From Acidimicrobiaceae bacterium (GTDB taxonomy: Bacteria; Actinomycetota; Acidimicrobiia; Acidimicrobiales; RAAP-2), in the NCBI GenBank assembly GCA_003133325.1, contig PKXA01000111.1:62001-126000 (forward strand): a DNA stretch of 64,000 nucleotides. The letters run 5' to 3'. Positions within the stretch are counted from its first letter, which is position 1; each line of letters opens with the position of its first letter. The notes under the pieces are model-generated. The model did no database searches and was not told where the DNA came from. It saw only the letters and a program-made list of their open reading frames with translations. Below are positions 19,851 through 29,808 of this stretch, in pieces. A program made the translations under genes and the position numbers.

Positions 19851-19950
19851 CACCGTGGCTCACCGTGGCTCATGTACATCCATCCACGGGTCCCGCCAGA
19901 TTATCGGGCCGCGACCCGCAAGTTCGGGGCACTGAAAGTGTTCCTTTCAG
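19851..19950. promoter_or_regulatory. Possible regulatory region upstream of the ABC importer: 10-bp tandem repeat caccgtggct x2 and hairpin CTGAAAG-tgttc-CTTTCAG
   Basis: Tandem repeat 19851-19870; perfect 7-bp inverted repeat 19932-19938/19944-19950 upstream of GTG 20013. Confidence 0.35.
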
Positions 19951-20012
19951 TAGGTCGAGGGCAAGGTGATAGGCAGTACCGGCTCGTGGTACTTGGCCAA
20001 TGGGGGGGATCC

Positions 20013-21560
20013 GTGCGCAGGGACAGTCGAAACCAGGGGGCTACAAGTCGCACCGGGCTCGTGGTCGTGCTGGTGGTGGCCATCGTCGCCACCGCCTGCG
20101 GGGCCAGGGTGGCAGCCTACGAGCCATCGATAGCGGGCACGGGCGGATCCTCGGCCCAGGCCGGTGGGGCCCAGGCCGGCGGGGTCACCACTGCCACCGG
20201 GTTGAGTGGTGCCGGCGGAGTGGGAAGCGGAGGCGGGACTGCGGGCGGAGCGACAGGGTCCGGGGCAACTGGTTCGGGCGGGGCCGGGCAGGCTTCGGGC
20301 GGACCCACCGGCCCGGCGGCCAAATCGCCGGTGTCGCCGACATCGACCGGGTTCGACTTCTCGCCCCATGCCGAGGCGGCCGCTTGTCCGGGTACGGCGG
20401 GCAATGGCGCGTCGGATGTGGGTGTCACCGCGTCACAGCTGACATTCGGCAATGTGAGCGGTTTGACAGGTCCGCTCAGCGGGAGCTTCAGCCAGGGTGC
20501 CCAAGGCGTTCAGGCACTCTTTTCGGCGGTCAACGCAGCCGGCGGGATCTGCGGACGCAAGCTGGCCCTCGATGCCGAGGACGACAAACAGAACGCCTCG
20601 ACCAACGCCTCGGATGTGGCTGACCTGGTTCCCAAGGTGTTGGCCTTCGTGGGCTCGACCTCCGATGCCGACAACGGAGGCGTGCCGGGAATGACCCAGG
20701 CCAACGTGCCCGACGTCGGATTCGCCATCAACTGCGACCGCAGTGAGTCGCCGGTCTACTGGTCGCCGGCCGGGGGGAGCTGCAATCAACCCCAGGGTGC
20801 CGGCGGGCCGTACTACGTCAGCAACTCCATCTTCACGCTGGCCAAACAGGGGGGGTACTTCCCGACCAAGATGGCGTTCCTCTCCTACGCGATTGCCATC
20901 AGTACCCAGGCGGCCCAACAGTTCGAGTACGTCTACAAGGCCATGGGTGGGACGGTGTGTTACTCCGACTTCGCGGTGTCCCCGGCGACGGCGTCGCTGG
21001 AGAGCGATGTGGTCGCCATGCAACAGGCCGGCTGCAACGGCTCGTTCGACACCATGGACGTCACCGGCAATGTCAAGTTGCTCCAGGCCATGCAGCAGCT
21101 GTCCTACCGCCCGCCCTACGTGGCCGCTACCTTCGACGCCTACACCCCTGACATGATCACCAAAGCCGGCCAGAGTGCCGCCCAGGGACTCATCGTCGGG
21201 TTGCCGTTCGTGCCGCTAGCCGAATCTCAGCCGATGGTGCAGCTCTACCAACAACAGCTCGCCACCTACGAGCCGGGCAACCTACCCAGCGGCTTCGGCT
21301 TCCTCGCCTGGGAGGCGGCCCAGATGCTGATGTACGCCCTGATCCAGAGCGGACACTCTCCGACCCGGGCTTCCATCGTGAAGATCTTCAGCTCCCTCCA
21401 GAACTGGACCGGAGGCGGCGCCCTGGGCGGCTACACACCCAGCGGGCGGGGCGTCTACACCTGTGACGTGGACGTGACGGTGAAGGGGTCGTCCTTCGTG
21501 CGAAAGGCACCTTCATCGGGCATCTACTGTGGTGGGCAGGCGGCGAAGGCGTCGTCGTGA
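20013..21560 (+). CDS. ABC transporter substrate-binding lipoprotein, branched-chain amino acid/amide type (HAAT)
   Basis: GLVVVLVVAIVATAC lipobox, Gly/Ser/Ala-rich linker, LTFGNVSGLTGPLSGSFSQGAQGVQALFSAVNAAGGICGRKLAL. Confidence 0.88.
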   Translation: MRRDSRNQGATSRTGLVVVLVVAIVATACGARVAAYEPSIAGTGGSSAQAGGAQAGGVTTATGLSGAGGVGSGGGTAGGATGSGATGSGGAGQASGGPTGPAAKSPVSPTSTGFDFSPHAEAAACPGTAGNGASDVGVTASQLTFGNVSGLTGPLSGSFSQGAQGVQALFSAVNAAGGICGRKLALDAEDDKQNASTNASDVADLVPKVLAFVGSTSDADNGGVPGMTQANVPDVGFAINCDRSESPVYWSPAGGSCNQPQGAGGPYYVSNSIFTLAKQGGYFPTKMAFLSYAIAISTQAAQQFEYVYKAMGGTVCYSDFAVSPATASLESDVVAMQQAGCNGSFDTMDVTGNVKLLQAMQQLSYRPPYVAATFDAYTPDMITKAGQSAAQGLIVGLPFVPLAESQPMVQLYQQQLATYEPGNLPSGFGFLAWEAAQMLMYALIQSGHSPTRASIVKIFSSLQNWTGGGALGGYTPSGRGVYTCDVDVTVKGSSFVRKAPSSGIYCGGQAAKASS

Positions 21561-23587
21561 GCCAGTACTGGCCGTTCATCATCATCGGCTTGTTCACCGG
21601 GAGTATCTACGGGCTGGCGGCCATGGGTGTGGTCCTGACCTACAAGACGGTCGGGGTCTTCAACTTCGCCTACGGCGCCATCGCCATGTTCTGCGCCTTC
21701 ACCTACTGGCAGCTGCACGACTCCTGGGGCCTGACCGCCTGGGTGGCCATGCCCATCCTGTTTCTGGTGGTGGCCCCGCTGCTCGGTGTTGCCCTCGAAG
21801 CCCTCTACCGTCCCCTGGCTGGACTGTCGGCCGAGGTCCTCATCGTGGTGAGTGTGGGCGTGCTGGCGGCGCTCGGGGCGGTGGTGCCGATCATTTACGG
21901 AAAACAGGACCGCACCCTCCAGCCCATCTTCCCCACCTCGACCTTCGCCCTGGGGTCCCATTTCCATGTGGGCTATGACCAGCTGGGCACCTTGGTGATC
22001 TCGCTGGCGGTGGCGGCCCTCCTCTGGGCCCTGTTGCGCCACACCCGGTTCGGCACCTCTACCCGGGCGGCGGTGGACAATCCGGATCTGGCCGACATGG
22101 TGGGTGTCCACGGTGACAATGTCCGCCGTTCAGCCTGGATCCTCTCCGTCATGTTCGCCGCCCTGGTCGGCATCCTCATCAGCCCGACCCAGGGCCTCGA
22201 CGTGAATCAACTGGTGCTGGTGGTGATCTACGCCTTCGCCCCCGCGGTTTTCGGGCGGTTGGTCAGCCTCCCGCTGGCCTACATCGGCGCCCTGGTGCTG
22301 GGGGTGGTCGTCAGCCTGCTGTCCAAATATGCCAACTCGGGCACGGTGGCCAATCTCGAAGCGGCCGTGCCCTACCTGGCCCTGTTCGCTCTCCTGATCA
22401 TCATGGGCGGACGCTTGAAAGAGGCCGGCGCCTCGTCCCGGCGGTTGTCGGTGTCGACCCGCAGTGGGGGCGGATCGGGGGGTGCCGGAGCGGTCCGGGC
22501 CCGACACTGGGTGGTCGGGGTTCTGGGGTGGCGACTACGTCTCGACCGCAGTCTGGCCCTCGGTCTGGTCGGCTTTGCCCTGGCCCTGTTCATTCCCCTG
22601 GCCGTGCCCGGGCCCCGACTCATCGACATCACCTTCGCCGTCGTCTATGGGTTGGTGGCCCTCACCCTGGTGGTGCTCACCGGGTGGGCCGGGCAGATCT
22701 CCCTGGCCCAGTTCGCCTTCGTGGGTGTGGGTGCGTTCACCGCCGGTCACCTCTCCGGATCCCACGGACAGCACTTCCTGTTGGCCGTGCTGGTCGCCAT
22801 GCTGGTGGCCGCCCCGCTCGGGATCCTGGTTGGGCTGCCCTCCTTGCGGCTGTCCGGCCTCTACCTGGCCCTGGCCACCTTGGCCTTCGCCCTCATCATG
22901 GACAATGTGGTGTTCAACCGGGGTGACGTGAGCGGGGGCCTGACCGGCATCACCGTGCCCCGTCCGAAGATCTTCGGGTTGTCGTTCACCGGACGGGCCA
23001 GCCTCTATGAACTGGCGCTGGTGGTGTTCGGAGTGGTGGCCGTCGCCGCCTATGCCATACGGCTGGGCCCGATCGGCCGCCGGTTGCAGATCGTGCGCGA
23101 CTCACCGTTGGCCGCCTCCACCCTCGGAGTCAACCTGACGGTGACCAAGCTGGTGGTCTTCGCCGTCTGCGGCATGGTGGCCGCACTCGGTGGCACCTTT
23201 TACGGCGCGTTACAGCAGGCCGTCACCCCCTTCGATTTCATGTGGTCGACCTCGTTGACCCTGCTTCTGCTGGTGGTACTGGGCGGCCGATCGCTCATCA
23301 GCGGCGCGCTGATCGCCGGGGCCGTCTACGGCGTGGAGCAGCTGCCCATCCCGGCCAGCGTGAACCAGTACTTCCCGCTGGCCATTGCCCTCGGGGTCAT
23401 AGCCCTGGCCCAGGAGCCAGAGGGAACCGTGGCCCTGGCCCGGCGCGAAGCCCGTCGGGTCATGACCGTGTTGCGTCCTCTGCCGCGTCGTAGCGTTGGA
23501 GGGGGCCACCAGATTCCGATGACCTCCGGCCCCGACGTGGCCGTTGCGGCAGGCAGCTCACCCATGGGGAGTGGTCATGGCCACTGA
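21557..23587 (+). CDS. Fused LivH-LivM-type branched-chain ABC permease
   Basis: N-half GLFTGSIYGLAAMGVVLTYKTVGVFNFAYGAIAMF (LivH-like), Gly/Ser linker, C-half GLVALTLVVLTGWAGQISLAQFAFVGVGAF (LivM-like). Confidence 0.92.
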   Translation: MSQYWPFIIIGLFTGSIYGLAAMGVVLTYKTVGVFNFAYGAIAMFCAFTYWQLHDSWGLTAWVAMPILFLVVAPLLGVALEALYRPLAGLSAEVLIVVSVGVLAALGAVVPIIYGKQDRTLQPIFPTSTFALGSHFHVGYDQLGTLVISLAVAALLWALLRHTRFGTSTRAAVDNPDLADMVGVHGDNVRRSAWILSVMFAALVGILISPTQGLDVNQLVLVVIYAFAPAVFGRLVSLPLAYIGALVLGVVVSLLSKYANSGTVANLEAAVPYLALFALLIIMGGRLKEAGASSRRLSVSTRSGGGSGGAGAVRARHWVVGVLGWRLRLDRSLALGLVGFALALFIPLAVPGPRLIDITFAVVYGLVALTLVVLTGWAGQISLAQFAFVGVGAFTAGHLSGSHGQHFLLAVLVAMLVAAPLGILVGLPSLRLSGLYLALATLAFALIMDNVVFNRGDVSGGLTGITVPRPKIFGLSFTGRASLYELALVVFGVVAVAAYAIRLGPIGRRLQIVRDSPLAASTLGVNLTVTKLVVFAVCGMVAALGGTFYGALQQAVTPFDFMWSTSLTLLLLVVLGGRSLISGALIAGAVYGVEQLPIPASVNQYFPLAIALGVIALAQEPEGTVALARREARRVMTVLRPLPRRSVGGGHQIPMTSGPDVAVAAGSSPMGSGHGH

Positions 23588-24368
23588 GACCGGGTGGGAG
23601 GAGCCGGTGCTGCGGGCCACCGACATCACCATGCGCTTCGGAGGGCTCATCGCCCTCGATGACGTCTCACTCGAAGTACCGGCCGGGCGCATCGTCGGTC
23701 TCATCGGTCCCAATGGGGCCGGGAAGACCACCATGTTCAACGTGCTCACCGGGCTCCAAGAGCCGACCCGGGGGCGTGTCGACTACCTCGGCGACAACAT
23801 CTCGCGCTGGCCGCCCCATCGGCGCGGACGCGCCGGTATCGCCCGGACCTTCCAGCGGCTGGCCCTCTTCAGCCGGCTCAGCGTTCACGACAACCTGGTG
23901 GCCAGTTGGGAGTCATCACACCCCGGCGCCGTGCTCGGCCGGAACCGGGCCAAGCGGATCGAGCGGGTGGCCGAGGTGATGGGGTTGTTGGACCTCTGGC
24001 CGGTGGCCGACCGGATGGCCGGGGAGCTGTCGACCGGGAAGGGACGCATGGTCGAGTTGGGACGGGCATTGTGCACCGATCCCCGGGTACTGCTGCTCGA
24101 CGAGCCCGGGTCGGGACTCGACGCCAACGAGACGGCCGCATTCAGTGCGGTGCTCCGGGCCGTGGTGTCGGATGGCGGCGACCGACATCCCGACGTGGCA
24201 CCACCCGCCATCTTGATGGTCGAGCACGACATGGCCCTGGTGATGGACGTCTGCTCCTCTCTCACCGTCCTCGATTTCGGCAGGGTCATCGCCCGCGGCA
24301 CGCCGAGCCAAGTCCGCGCCGACGCCAACGTGCGTGCCGCCTATCTCGGAGATGCCAGTGCCGTCTGA
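23577..24368 (+). CDS. LivG-type ABC ATP-binding protein
   Basis: ITMRFGGLIALDDVSLEVPAGRIVGLIGPNGAGKTTMFNVLTG; GPNGAGKT Walker A; ATG at 23577 overlaps the permease. Confidence 0.93.
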   Translation: MATETGWEEPVLRATDITMRFGGLIALDDVSLEVPAGRIVGLIGPNGAGKTTMFNVLTGLQEPTRGRVDYLGDNISRWPPHRRGRAGIARTFQRLALFSRLSVHDNLVASWESSHPGAVLGRNRAKRIERVAEVMGLLDLWPVADRMAGELSTGKGRMVELGRALCTDPRVLLLDEPGSGLDANETAAFSAVLRAVVSDGGDRHPDVAPPAILMVEHDMALVMDVCSSLTVLDFGRVIARGTPSQVRADANVRAAYLGDASAV

Positions 24369-25071
24369 ACCTGCGCTCGAGCTGGATGGCGTCTCGGTCT
24401 CCTATGCCGGGCTCAGGGCATTGCACAATGTCTCCATGGTCGTGCCCCAAGGGGCGGCGGTGGCCCTGTTGGGCGCCAACGGAGCGGGGAAGAGCACCAT
24501 GTTGCGCACCATCTCCGGGGTGATCCGGGCCGAGGGAGGCCGGATCCGCGTGCACGGCCAGCGGATCGAGCGCCGACCCGCCTACCGGATCGCCCGGATG
24601 GGAGTGGTGCACGTTCCCGAGGGCCGCGGTGTCTTCCCGAGTCTCACCGTGCGTGAGAATCTCCTCATGGCCACCTCGGCCATGAGCGGTGCGGTCGACC
24701 CGGTGGAAGAGGGCACTGAGCTCTTCCCGGCGCTCGGGAACCGGCTGGCCCAAATCGCCGGCAGCCTCTCGGGAGGCGAGCAGCAGATGCTGGCCCTGGC
24801 CCGAGCGCTGATGGCCAAGCCCAAGGTGCTCATGGTGGATGAGATCAGCATGGGATTGGCCCCTATCATCGTCGGCCAGTTGTTCGAGACCCTGAGGGAG
24901 CGGGTGGCCACGGGGATTAGCCTGTTGATCGTCGAGCAGTACGTGGAAGCCGCATTGGGGATGGCTGATTACGCCTACGTGATGGACAAGGGTGTCATTG
25001 TGGATGTGGGCGAGCCGGCGGACCTCCGGCGACGAGGACTGGTCACCGCGTATCTGGGAGGTGCGGCGTGA
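24352..25071 (+). CDS. LivF-type ABC ATP-binding protein
   Basis: GANGAGKSTMLRTISG, SLSGGEQQMLALARALM, PKVLMVDEISMGLAP. Confidence 0.93.
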   Translation: MPVPSEPALELDGVSVSYAGLRALHNVSMVVPQGAAVALLGANGAGKSTMLRTISGVIRAEGGRIRVHGQRIERRPAYRIARMGVVHVPEGRGVFPSLTVRENLLMATSAMSGAVDPVEEGTELFPALGNRLAQIAGSLSGGEQQMLALARALMAKPKVLMVDEISMGLAPIIVGQLFETLRERVATGISLLIVEQYVEAALGMADYAYVMDKGVIVDVGEPADLRRRGLVTAYLGGAA

Positions 25072-26558
25072 GGATCTCCTTGGCAGGGAAGGCATTGGCC
25101 CGGTTGGGTGTGGCCACCGGAGTATGGGTTGCCGTCATGACAGGACCGGCCACCACCGCACTCGCCTCCACGCCGGCAGCCACCCTGGTCGGATTCAGCG
25201 CCACCACCCAGGCCATCGGCGCCCAGTTCGCCTTCAACGTCCCCGGTGTCGTACCGCTGCCCGATCAGAACCTCATCGAAGAGGATGTCCCGTTCTCGCG
25301 TGTCAATGTGGGCGGCGGTCCGATCGTCGACTCCTTGAGTGCCCCGTACTATCCCGGTGACATCGCCGCCAACCTCGGGAGCTTGTTGTCCACCTTCGGT
25401 CACCCGGGTATCCCGGTCAATGACCCCTTCCTGGCCGAGGCCAAGTTCCCCACGTCGCCGGGCTTTCCCGCCGTCTCCAGCTTCGGCGGCACCCCCCCGG
25501 CCGGTTCGCCACTGGCGCCGAGCATCTTCAGTGCGGTGTCCCATGCCGGCACCGGCGGGGGTGACGCCACCGCCGCCATCAGCGATCTGGCTCTCGACTC
25601 GCTGGGAGGCAAGCTCCCGCTCCCGGTGCCCGGCGTTCCCTCGGGAGCCTCGAGTCTGCTCGACGTGGGCAACACCAGCGCGTCCAATGCGGTGGCAGTC
25701 GGCGGCTCGTCGATTCAGGCCACCTCCACCAGTCAGGTGAAGGCGATCAACATCGCCGGCATGGTCGATGTCAGTGGTTTGACCAGCACCGCCGCCTGCA
25801 CGTCGGACGGGACGACTGCCACCCCTACCGCCAGCCTGCAACTGGGTGCGGTCACCGTTGACGGGGTCAAGGCGTTCATCGACAACACCGGCGTCCATAT
25901 AGCGGCCACCAGCACCGGGAGGTTGGGCGTGACCCCGGCCACCCTTCAAAAGACCCTCGATGCCACCCTGGTCCAGGACGGTATCTCCGTCCGGGCGCTC
26001 GATCCGAAGTTGACGACCAATGGTGCCGAAGGGACAGCCAATGCCGGTGGCCTCTCCGTCGCCCTGGCCCACCAATTCGATGTGCCGTTCATCCCCGGAG
26101 AGCCCACCATCCCGGTGCCTCAACTGGGCAACGTGGGACTACCGGCGGGCCTCTACACGATGACGACTTCGGTCACCTTCGGGATGGCCCAGGTCGACGT
26201 GAGCGCAACCGCGCTGGGAGCGGACCTCGCTACCGGTTCTGGCGCCGCGGGTAGTGGCAGTACGGATGCGAGTGGGGTCACCCCACCCGACTCATCGTCA
26301 TTCGACGGTTCATCGGGGACCGGGCTCACCACGTTCGGGGGCACGTCGGGAATGGTGCAGAACCTTTCGACCACCGGGCCCGGGAGTGCCGACGCCAACC
26401 GGACGTCACCGACGGCGACATCTGCCACCTCCTTCCCCGTCCGGGGGGTACCCGCTCCTCTGGGATGGGCAGTTGGCGCCCTGTTGCTGTGCATGCTGCT
26501 CGCGTATCCCCTGTTGTTGCTGGCCAGGTGGCAGTTCCTGGCCGGAAGGAGACCATAA
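25068..26558 (+). CDS. Large secreted protein with C-terminal membrane anchor, function unknown
   Basis: N-terminal signal-like segment (..ATGVWVAVMTGPATTALAST), Ser/Thr/Gly-rich tail, C-terminal TM + RWQFLAGRRP; GTGA overlap with LivF. Confidence 0.8.
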   Translation: MRISLAGKALARLGVATGVWVAVMTGPATTALASTPAATLVGFSATTQAIGAQFAFNVPGVVPLPDQNLIEEDVPFSRVNVGGGPIVDSLSAPYYPGDIAANLGSLLSTFGHPGIPVNDPFLAEAKFPTSPGFPAVSSFGGTPPAGSPLAPSIFSAVSHAGTGGGDATAAISDLALDSLGGKLPLPVPGVPSGASSLLDVGNTSASNAVAVGGSSIQATSTSQVKAINIAGMVDVSGLTSTAACTSDGTTATPTASLQLGAVTVDGVKAFIDNTGVHIAATSTGRLGVTPATLQKTLDATLVQDGISVRALDPKLTTNGAEGTANAGGLSVALAHQFDVPFIPGEPTIPVPQLGNVGLPAGLYTMTTSVTFGMAQVDVSATALGADLATGSGAAGSGSTDASGVTPPDSSSFDGSSGTGLTTFGGTSGMVQNLSTTGPGSADANRTSPTATSATSFPVRGVPAPLGWAVGALLLCMLLAYPLLLLARWQFLAGRRP

Positions 26559-27271
26559 TGCTCGACATGGAACATCCGGTGAGGGGCAACCCGGGTGTGG
26601 TGCCCGTTGAAGATCGGGCCCTCCACGCTGATGGCGACGGCGCGACGGGCTCCGGCGGGAGCCTCGGACGACTCCGGCAGCGGCTGCCCAAGGGGCGGGG
26701 GGGCAGGGCCGCGAAGGTTCGAGCCGACGGTGAGGACAGCGGAAGCTACGACCTGCGGAATGCCTGGCAGGTGGTGGCCGGTTCGATCCTGATCCCCTTG
26801 GGTCTCATCTTCATCCTGCTGGCCTGGTACGGAGCCGCCCATGCCCGGGTCGTCCAACAGCAGATCCCGTACATGGTGAGTGGCTCCTTCATCGGGCTCG
26901 GCTGCATGGTGTTGGGCGGGTTCCTCTACTGGGGCCATTGGCTCTACCGGCTCTATGACCAGAAGGAACTGCATCACGAGGAAGAGCTCCGGGTCTTACG
27001 GGAGTTGGTGGGCACCTTGGCTTCCACCGCGGCCGGGGGTGGCGCCCACTCGCCTGCCCCGTCCCCGGATGTGCGCCCTGGCACCGCGGCCGGGACGTTG
27101 CTGGTGACGGAAACGGGGACCGTGTACCACCGGGCCGGTTGCCCGGTGACCGCCCATCACCCCGAGGACGTGAGGGTGGCCGGAGCCGCGGATCTGGCGG
27201 GTCTGCACCCGTGCCAGATCTGCTCGCCCGGAACGGAACCCTCGGTGGCGGCCCCCTCTTCTGGTGGCTGA
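26558..27271 (+). CDS. Membrane protein with C-terminal small Cys/His (Ada-like) putative zinc-binding domain
   Basis: Two TM segments then TETGTVYHRAGCPVTAHHPEDVRVAGAADLAGLHPCQICSP. Confidence 0.75.
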   Translation: MLDMEHPVRGNPGVVPVEDRALHADGDGATGSGGSLGRLRQRLPKGRGGRAAKVRADGEDSGSYDLRNAWQVVAGSILIPLGLIFILLAWYGAAHARVVQQQIPYMVSGSFIGLGCMVLGGFLYWGHWLYRLYDQKELHHEEELRVLRELVGTLASTAAGGGAHSPAPSPDVRPGTAAGTLLVTETGTVYHRAGCPVTAHHPEDVRVAGAADLAGLHPCQICSPGTEPSVAAPSSGG

Positions 27272-27287
27272 CGTTGGTTCTGCCTCC

Positions 27288-28475
27288 TCAGCCCTCGCCG
27301 CCGCCCAAGGGACCATGACCGTGTCCGGTGAGGAACTCGTGACCACCTTCGGTGATGAGGATCGTCTCCCCGGCCACGATGGTCCCCACCTCGGGCTCGA
27401 CCACCTGGCCTGACACAAAGAGGACCATGCCGGGGGCAAATCCGGTGGTGGCTCCCGCATCAGCGGGGAATCCGGCCCCGATCAACGGCGGCTCCATGCC
27501 CAGCCCGACCCCGTGGGCCACCGGCCCGGAGGGAAGGGGCTCACCCGCCATCTCGTATGCCGCCAGTAGATCGGTTCCGCTGCCGCCCGGTCGGCACGCT
27601 TCCATCAGCCGATCGAACAACGCCGACCACCGCCCGGCCAGATGCCTTTGGCCGGGGGTCGGGACTGCGGCAAGTCCCTTCGCACCGGGGTTGAGCCAGG
27701 TGCGGACGACCTCACCCTCATAGCCGGCATAGATGGCACCTACGTGACAGCTGACAAGCGCACCGGCAGGGAGTTCGTCGCCGGGTGCCTGACCCCCGGG
27801 CGAAGCCGAAGAGAACACCGCTTCGAGATCGGGGGTGGTGACACCGAGCCCGGCCATTCGCTCGGCGACCCGGCCGGTGAGCTCCCGTCCGCGCACGCCT
27901 GGCCGGAGCCCGGCCAGGGCGTGAGCCAGCGCGGAGTCCGCCACCGCCACCGCCACCCGGATGCAGGCCAGTTCGTCGGGGGTCTTGATCCGCCGGCGAT
28001 CGGTCAACGCCGCCGATGCGTCTTCGATATCGGCCTGGGGCGCCACCGCATGCAACAGGCGGGCGGCGCCCGGTGTCATGGCGTCGACCCCGATACGCCG
28101 GGATTCGGACAACCCGGGGATGGCGGCCAACTCGGCGGCCAGGGTGGCGCCGTTCCAGGTCATGCCATACAACTGATCGTGCCCGATCTCGGCAGGGACG
28201 CCGTCGGCCCAGGTGCTCATGAGGTAGACCAGGCCGGACCCGGCGATCATCACGCAGCCGGGGTTGAACGGATTGGCACCCTCCGTCCAGAACCGGTGCG
28301 CCCCCGAGACGTACTGGATGGTGGCCTCCCGGCCGACCACCAGGGCGTCGAGATCGAGAGCGTCCATCACGGCCATGCAGGTGCGACGGTGTTCGGCGCG
28401 CAGCCGATCGAAATCGATCTGGCTTCCGTTCCCCGGTGCGGGGGCAACCCTGCCGTTGTCGGTTGGCGGGCTCAT
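27288..28475 (-). CDS. M24/creatinase-like family protein (pita-bread fold), probably metal-site degenerate
   Basis: M24 fold signatures (GPVAHGVGLGMEP, GFAPGMVLFVSGQ) but SCHVGAIYAGYEGEVVRTWL in place of canonical D...D ligands. Confidence 0.8.
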   Translation of the reverse strand: MSPPTDNGRVAPAPGNGSQIDFDRLRAEHRRTCMAVMDALDLDALVVGREATIQYVSGAHRFWTEGANPFNPGCVMIAGSGLVYLMSTWADGVPAEIGHDQLYGMTWNGATLAAELAAIPGLSESRRIGVDAMTPGAARLLHAVAPQADIEDASAALTDRRRIKTPDELACIRVAVAVADSALAHALAGLRPGVRGRELTGRVAERMAGLGVTTPDLEAVFSSASPGGQAPGDELPAGALVSCHVGAIYAGYEGEVVRTWLNPGAKGLAAVPTPGQRHLAGRWSALFDRLMEACRPGGSGTDLLAAYEMAGEPLPSGPVAHGVGLGMEPPLIGAGFPADAGATTGFAPGMVLFVSGQVVEPEVGTIVAGETILITEGGHEFLTGHGHGPLGGGEG

Positions 28476-29692
28476 CCGTCGTAGGGGTCATAGGGGTAAT
28501 CGGACAGGCCAACCCAGGCGTCTTCGGTAACGGCCACAATGTCCTCGGAGCGATAGCCCGCATAGCCGTCATCCCAGATCACCGGCTCCAGCACTAGCAC
28601 CATGCCCGGCTGCAATACCAGGGCGGCGTCGTGCTCGGGCCCCATGTCGGTACCGATCATGGGCGCTTCTGCACTCTCGGTCCCCAACCCGTGGATCAGG
28701 TAGAAGTGGGGGAGCCACGGCGTCTGACCTCCGACCACGGCCCTGGCGGCAGCGGTCAGGTCGCTTCCGGTGGACCCCGGGCGGACCTCGGCCAGAGTGG
28801 CCGCCACCACATCCCGCCAACGGCGGTACTGGTCGCGCTGGCGGGCGGTGGCCCGGGGTTCGTGGCCCACGATCCAGGTGCGCCCGAAATCAGAGGCGTA
28901 GCCGTGGTAGTGGACACCGGTGTCCACCCAGATCACCTCCCCTTCAGCCAGCACCCGATCGGTGGTGACGAGGGGGAAGGCCACATCGCCGTGGGTGGTG
29001 TAGGGACCGCCCTTTCGGGTGGGGGCCATGACCTGCCAGATGGGGTCGATGCCATTGCCGGTGGCACCGAGCTCGAACGCCCGCCGGAGGAACATCCCGG
29101 TCAGTTCGGTCTGGCGGATGCCCGGCACCATGGCGGCCTGCACCTCGTGCATGGCCACTTCGTTGATGCGCTGGGCATGGCGGATGCATCCGAGCTCGTC
29201 GGAAGTCTTGATCAACCGGGCCGACCCGAGGAGCCTCGATGCGTCGACCAACTCGGTTCCTTCGAGCACCCGAGAGGCCAATCGGTACATCGGGCCACTG
29301 AGGTCGTCGACGGCCAACCGGTCGAGACCCCCGGGGGACAGTGCCGAAAGGATGTCGGCCAGGTCGGCCACCCCCTGGTCCGATTCGGTATAGAGCGGAG
29401 GATGGACGTGGTCGGGAACGAGCTCGGGGGGTGCGCCCTCGGGGTCGGGAGTGAACAGGTGGGGTTGGTCGTCACCCGCCAGCACAAGGGCGGCGGTGCG
29501 CAGGTGGGAGGCCCGGCCGGAATCTGCAGAGATGACCGAAGGTCCGGCGGCATACTGCACGGCGCCACTGCCGAACACCAGAAGCGCCGGAATGTCGCGC
29601 CGGCCCATCTCCGCCTGCAGCCTCGAGTACCGCTGACGACGCATGCGGGGAAGATCGACCTGACCGGTGAAGATATCTGCATCCGTCGCCAT
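28472..29692 (-). CDS. M24 family metallopeptidase (Xaa-Pro aminopeptidase-like)
   Basis: VIWVDTGVHYHGYASDFGRTWIVG, FYLIHGLGTESAEAP, LVLEPVIWDDGYAGYRSEDIV; ATGA overlap with the downstream paralog. Confidence 0.88.
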   Translation of the reverse strand: MATDADIFTGQVDLPRMRRQRYSRLQAEMGRRDIPALLVFGSGAVQYAAGPSVISADSGRASHLRTAALVLAGDDQPHLFTPDPEGAPPELVPDHVHPPLYTESDQGVADLADILSALSPGGLDRLAVDDLSGPMYRLASRVLEGTELVDASRLLGSARLIKTSDELGCIRHAQRINEVAMHEVQAAMVPGIRQTELTGMFLRRAFELGATGNGIDPIWQVMAPTRKGGPYTTHGDVAFPLVTTDRVLAEGEVIWVDTGVHYHGYASDFGRTWIVGHEPRATARQRDQYRRWRDVVAATLAEVRPGSTGSDLTAAARAVVGGQTPWLPHFYLIHGLGTESAEAPMIGTDMGPEHDAALVLQPGMVLVLEPVIWDDGYAGYRSEDIVAVTEDAWVGLSDYPYDPYDG

Positions 29693-29808
29693 CGTTGCCT
29701 CCCCATACTCTGGCACCGAGACTCTAACCGGCCGTCTGATCCCCAACGGAGTGGGCCCACCCGGCCGGCACCACCACCGCGGCTCGGTCGGGTGCCTAAC
29801 ATAGCGGC

